A stretch of DNA of 64,000 bases. Origin: Pseudomonas fluorescens. GTDB lineage: Bacteria > Pseudomonadota > Gammaproteobacteria > Pseudomonadales > Pseudomonadaceae. The stretch spans positions 1,426,001 through 1,490,000 of the forward strand of contig NZ_CABVIR010000001.1 of the NCBI RefSeq assembly GCF_902498065.1. Reading direction: 5' to 3'. The notes under the pieces were generated by a model. It saw only the letters and a list, made by a program, of their open reading frames with translations, had not been told where the DNA came from and did no database searches. This document shows positions 61,991 through 64,000 of this stretch, in pieces; the first letter of the stretch is position 1, and the number at the start of each line of letters is the position of its first letter. Position numbers and translations under genes: made by a program.

Positions 61991-64000
61991 CTAAGACTGA
62001 CGTCGGAGAATAAGTCTATTACGACTATCCTCGCGTTCTTTAAGATCAAATGAGACCTGTAGTGAATGTCGATTGCCGTCCATGTCCAACAATGTCAATT
62101 TAACACCCCGATCAAGGTATTGCCTGAACAGTTTAGTCTTGTCCCCATTGGCCTCGCCGTCATACCAGTAAGGCATATCGTGGACCCGGTGCAGGCTGAA
62201 CACAAACTCTCCAGCCGCCGGCGCACTGTCCGGCTCGAAAGATGCACTCAACACCTTGTTTTTCTCTCTCATCAACCCCCATAAATAGGGGTCAAAAGAA
62301 AGCACCTCAGGCCGCGGACTGTCATACCCCTCGAAGTTTGCCGGATTAAAGGCACAGCCGGTATAGCTGAAAAATGTTTCTGCAAGTAGTTCACTCTCCC
62401 ACCGAATCGTCGAAATATTCTCCTGAATCGACGCCGAGACGAATTCAATAATCTTGCTATCGCCGGTAGTATAAGTTAAGCGCCAATAATCGGTAGACCA
62501 AAGATAGTAGCTGAAGTAATCCCACTCCGGGGAATCACTACCGGGGGCTTCATCATGGCCATTCGGATCCTGGGCCACACGATCACGTGTAAATTTATAG
62601 AGACTCCTGCCCTGCTCCGTGTCCGCGTCCGGCGGCGCGAATGTTTCGCCGTGTACCGTGACTTCAAAATTCTCGCCCTTCTTGTCAATCGATTTAAATA
62701 TGCTGTTACCCGCACTTTTAAACTGAGCATAGAACGTACGGCTCCCCCCCACCGCCAGCTGAATGTAAAGCTCTCGGGTACGGACTCGGTTGTTTTTTGC
62801 ATCAGGCGGCGCTAATGGCGAACCTTGGGTCGGGTCCGTGCGGGCATAGAGCCGGAACCGGTTTCTTTTTTTATTGGCCGCGTACTGGATACCGCTACCG
62901 TATTCAATCCCGTCCTGCGCCACATGCACAAAAGGCACTGCATTGCCCGTGGATTTGTCTACGATCTCCAAGGTCGCCAATTCGGCATCGCTGATCGGTA
63001 TGTCATATTCCTGGCCTCCATACGATGTCGAACTGGTTTCAATCGTGATCCGCACCGGGATCTGCTGGAAACCATTGGCGTACGCTGTGGTTCGCCCGCC
63101 GATGGTGGAGATTGAAAATTCCTGCAACGCTGACCATTGAGGCATTGGCGCCTGTTGTTCAGTGAGCTGGATAACGCTGAAACCGGCTACCAGATCAACG
63201 CCATTCACTGAATAGGTGGATTTCACGACGCTGCACCGTGAGCGTGGCGCTTGAGGCGGAGTAAACAAGCCATTCCCATCGACACTCCCTTCGCCGAAGA
63301 CTTCCCAGCGCAGCGCATCCGCAGGCGTCGTAGTGCGGAACTGAATCGGGAATGAGGCTGATACAGCGGCGACGTACGGTGGTTCAACCACTAATTGGTG
63401 GGGCCCGGCCAACAACACGATGGTGGCGTCGATCCTCTCATTGGTCAGTTTCTCACTGACGTTGATGGTCTGTACCGCCAGACTTTTGCCTGGCAGAGCC
63501 AGAGGCGGCGTATAAATCGCGTGATTGTTATCGACGACGGTAAGCACACCTTCTTCCGGTGACAGCGTGGGCCAGAGCAACTCCCCTCCGGTCAGACTGG
63601 TCACCGTCAATGGAATCGGACTGGCCCCGCTGCCGATGCCGCTGACAATTACCCGCGGCGAGACGTTCAGGCTCTCAAACGCACCGAGCACCAATGCCGA
63701 ACGGGACTTCTGGCCATCCTCAGCGTAGTGGGCGGTCACAATAATCGGAAGGCGTTCCTTTCCCATCCGCGGTGTGCCCGAGGATGTGTACAAGCCATCC
63801 ACAGGGTTGATCGTCCCTACCGCCAAGGGTTCGATGAGATTACTTACGGTCCATGTGGCATTGACGGCGTCGCCATTGCTCTTAAGTGCAGTGAACTGTT
63901 GCGCCTTGCCATCCTTGAGATTGATGAACGACGGCAAGATCCGCACGCTTTTGTCGGTGGCCTTGACATTGCCCAACACCAGCAGATCGAACGGCGTATG
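61991..64000 (-). CDS. Large Ig-like-domain protein (partial, 5' end outside window)
   Basis: At least 670 residues; the frame is open to the window edge (HTPFDLLVLGNVKATDKSVRILPSFI), so the true start lies beyond. The first 280 residues look like repeated beta-sandwich (Ig/invasin-like) units: NATWTVSNLIEPLAVGTINPVDGLYTSSG and LRWEVFGEGSVDGNGLFTPP share the W-x-V...G-x-I/V-x-x-x-GLYT/F pattern of bacterial Ig-like folds. The C-terminal 350 residues are unrecognised and beta-rich. Less GC-rich than the core genes. Same strand as the RHS gene, 154 bases upstream, so a joint locus is likely. Confidence 0.78.
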   Translation of the reverse strand, partial: HTPFDLLVLGNVKATDKSVRILPSFINLKDGKAQQFTALKSNGDAVNATWTVSNLIEPLAVGTINPVDGLYTSSGTPRMGKERLPIIVTAHYAEDGQKSRSALVLGAFESLNVSPRVIVSGIGSGASPIPLTVTSLTGGELLWPTLSPEEGVLTVVDNNHAIYTPPLALPGKSLAVQTINVSEKLTNERIDATIVLLAGPHQLVVEPPYVAAVSASFPIQFRTTTPADALRWEVFGEGSVDGNGLFTPPQAPRSRCSVVKSTYSVNGVDLVAGFSVIQLTEQQAPMPQWSALQEFSISTIGGRTTAYANGFQQIPVRITIETSSTSYGGQEYDIPISDAELATLEIVDKSTGNAVPFVHVAQDGIEYGSGIQYAANKKRNRFRLYARTDPTQGSPLAPPDAKNNRVRTRELYIQLAVGGSRTFYAQFKSAGNSIFKSIDKKGENFEVTVHGETFAPPDADTEQGRSLYKFTRDRVAQDPNGHDEAPGSDSPEWDYFSYYLWSTDYWRLTYTTGDSKIIEFVSASIQENISTIRWESELLAETFFSYTGCAFNPANFEGYDSPRPEVLSFDPYLWGLMREKNKVLSASFEPDSAPAAGEFVFSLHRVHDMPYWYDGEANGDKTKLFRQYLDRGVKLTLLDMDGNRHSLQVSFDLKEREDSRNRLILRRQS

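Overview
The window looks like a chromosomal segment of a fluorescent Pseudomonas (P. fluorescens group). The evidence is high GC, Pseudomonas-type genes (a pvdQ-type acylase, the ptxS/kguEKTD 2-ketogluconate locus, aruH, dpkA, cptA) and about ten REP/REPIN-type intergenic palindromes with GGGAGC...GCTCCC arms. No rRNA, tRNA, CRISPR array, insertion sequence or phage gene was seen.

Layout. 1-6.9 kb: start of gnd, a small coiled-coil protein, phosphoethanolamine transferase cptA, a tiny exported protein, a GNAT enzyme, DinB plus a ZapE-type ATPase, an NTF2-like protein and a WYL regulator. 7-17.2 kb: aldo/keto reductase; a polyamine-binding protein plus agmatinase-type ureohydrolase pair with a divergent LysR; a xanthine/uracil permease; a WHy lipoprotein; a nitrilase with divergent LysR; a DUF883 protein; dpkA. 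17.4-26.9 kb: a 1618-residue dermonecrotic-toxin-like protein ending in an HExxH zincin-like region, a FecR-type anti-sigma regulator, pvdQ with an iron-starvation-type promoter, a Fur-like winged-helix protein and small envelope proteins. 26.9-36.7 kb: LysR/aldo-keto reductase pair, a chemoreceptor, DUF411/YqaA/hydrolase/2-hydroxyacid dehydrogenase genes, and a TPR - ECF sigma - anti-sigma operon. 36.8-47.7 kb: a frameshifted RHS gene, an RstA/RstB-like two-component system beside an RND efflux pair without an outer-membrane gene, a DUF1345 protein and a large fibronectin-III protein. 47.9-56.2 kb: AraC and LysE genes, the complete ptxS/kguEKTD 2-ketogluconate locus with two PtxS operators, and aruH. 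56.4-64 kb: a LuxR-type protein reduced to its DNA-binding domain with a lux box placed for activation, then on the opposite strand an RHS protein split by a reading-frame change at a slippery heptamer and a large Ig-like protein running off the window.

How the genes fit together. PtxS should repress itself and kguEKTD, which convert imported 2-ketogluconate to 6-phosphogluconate; gnd at the left edge acts on that same intermediate. aruH (arginine:pyruvate transaminase) and the ureohydrolase could be two steps of the arginine transaminase route. pvdQ, with its promoter and the neighbouring FecR-type protein, points to pyoverdine and iron control. Two RHS genes, the dermonecrotic-type protein and the FN3/Ig-like proteins form a contact- or toxin-related accessory repertoire. 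Both RHS genes are broken in frame close to the conserved core, and the right-hand one lies beside a probable quorum-sensing-type promoter.

All calls rest on reading the sequence and on remembered protein families; no database search was run.
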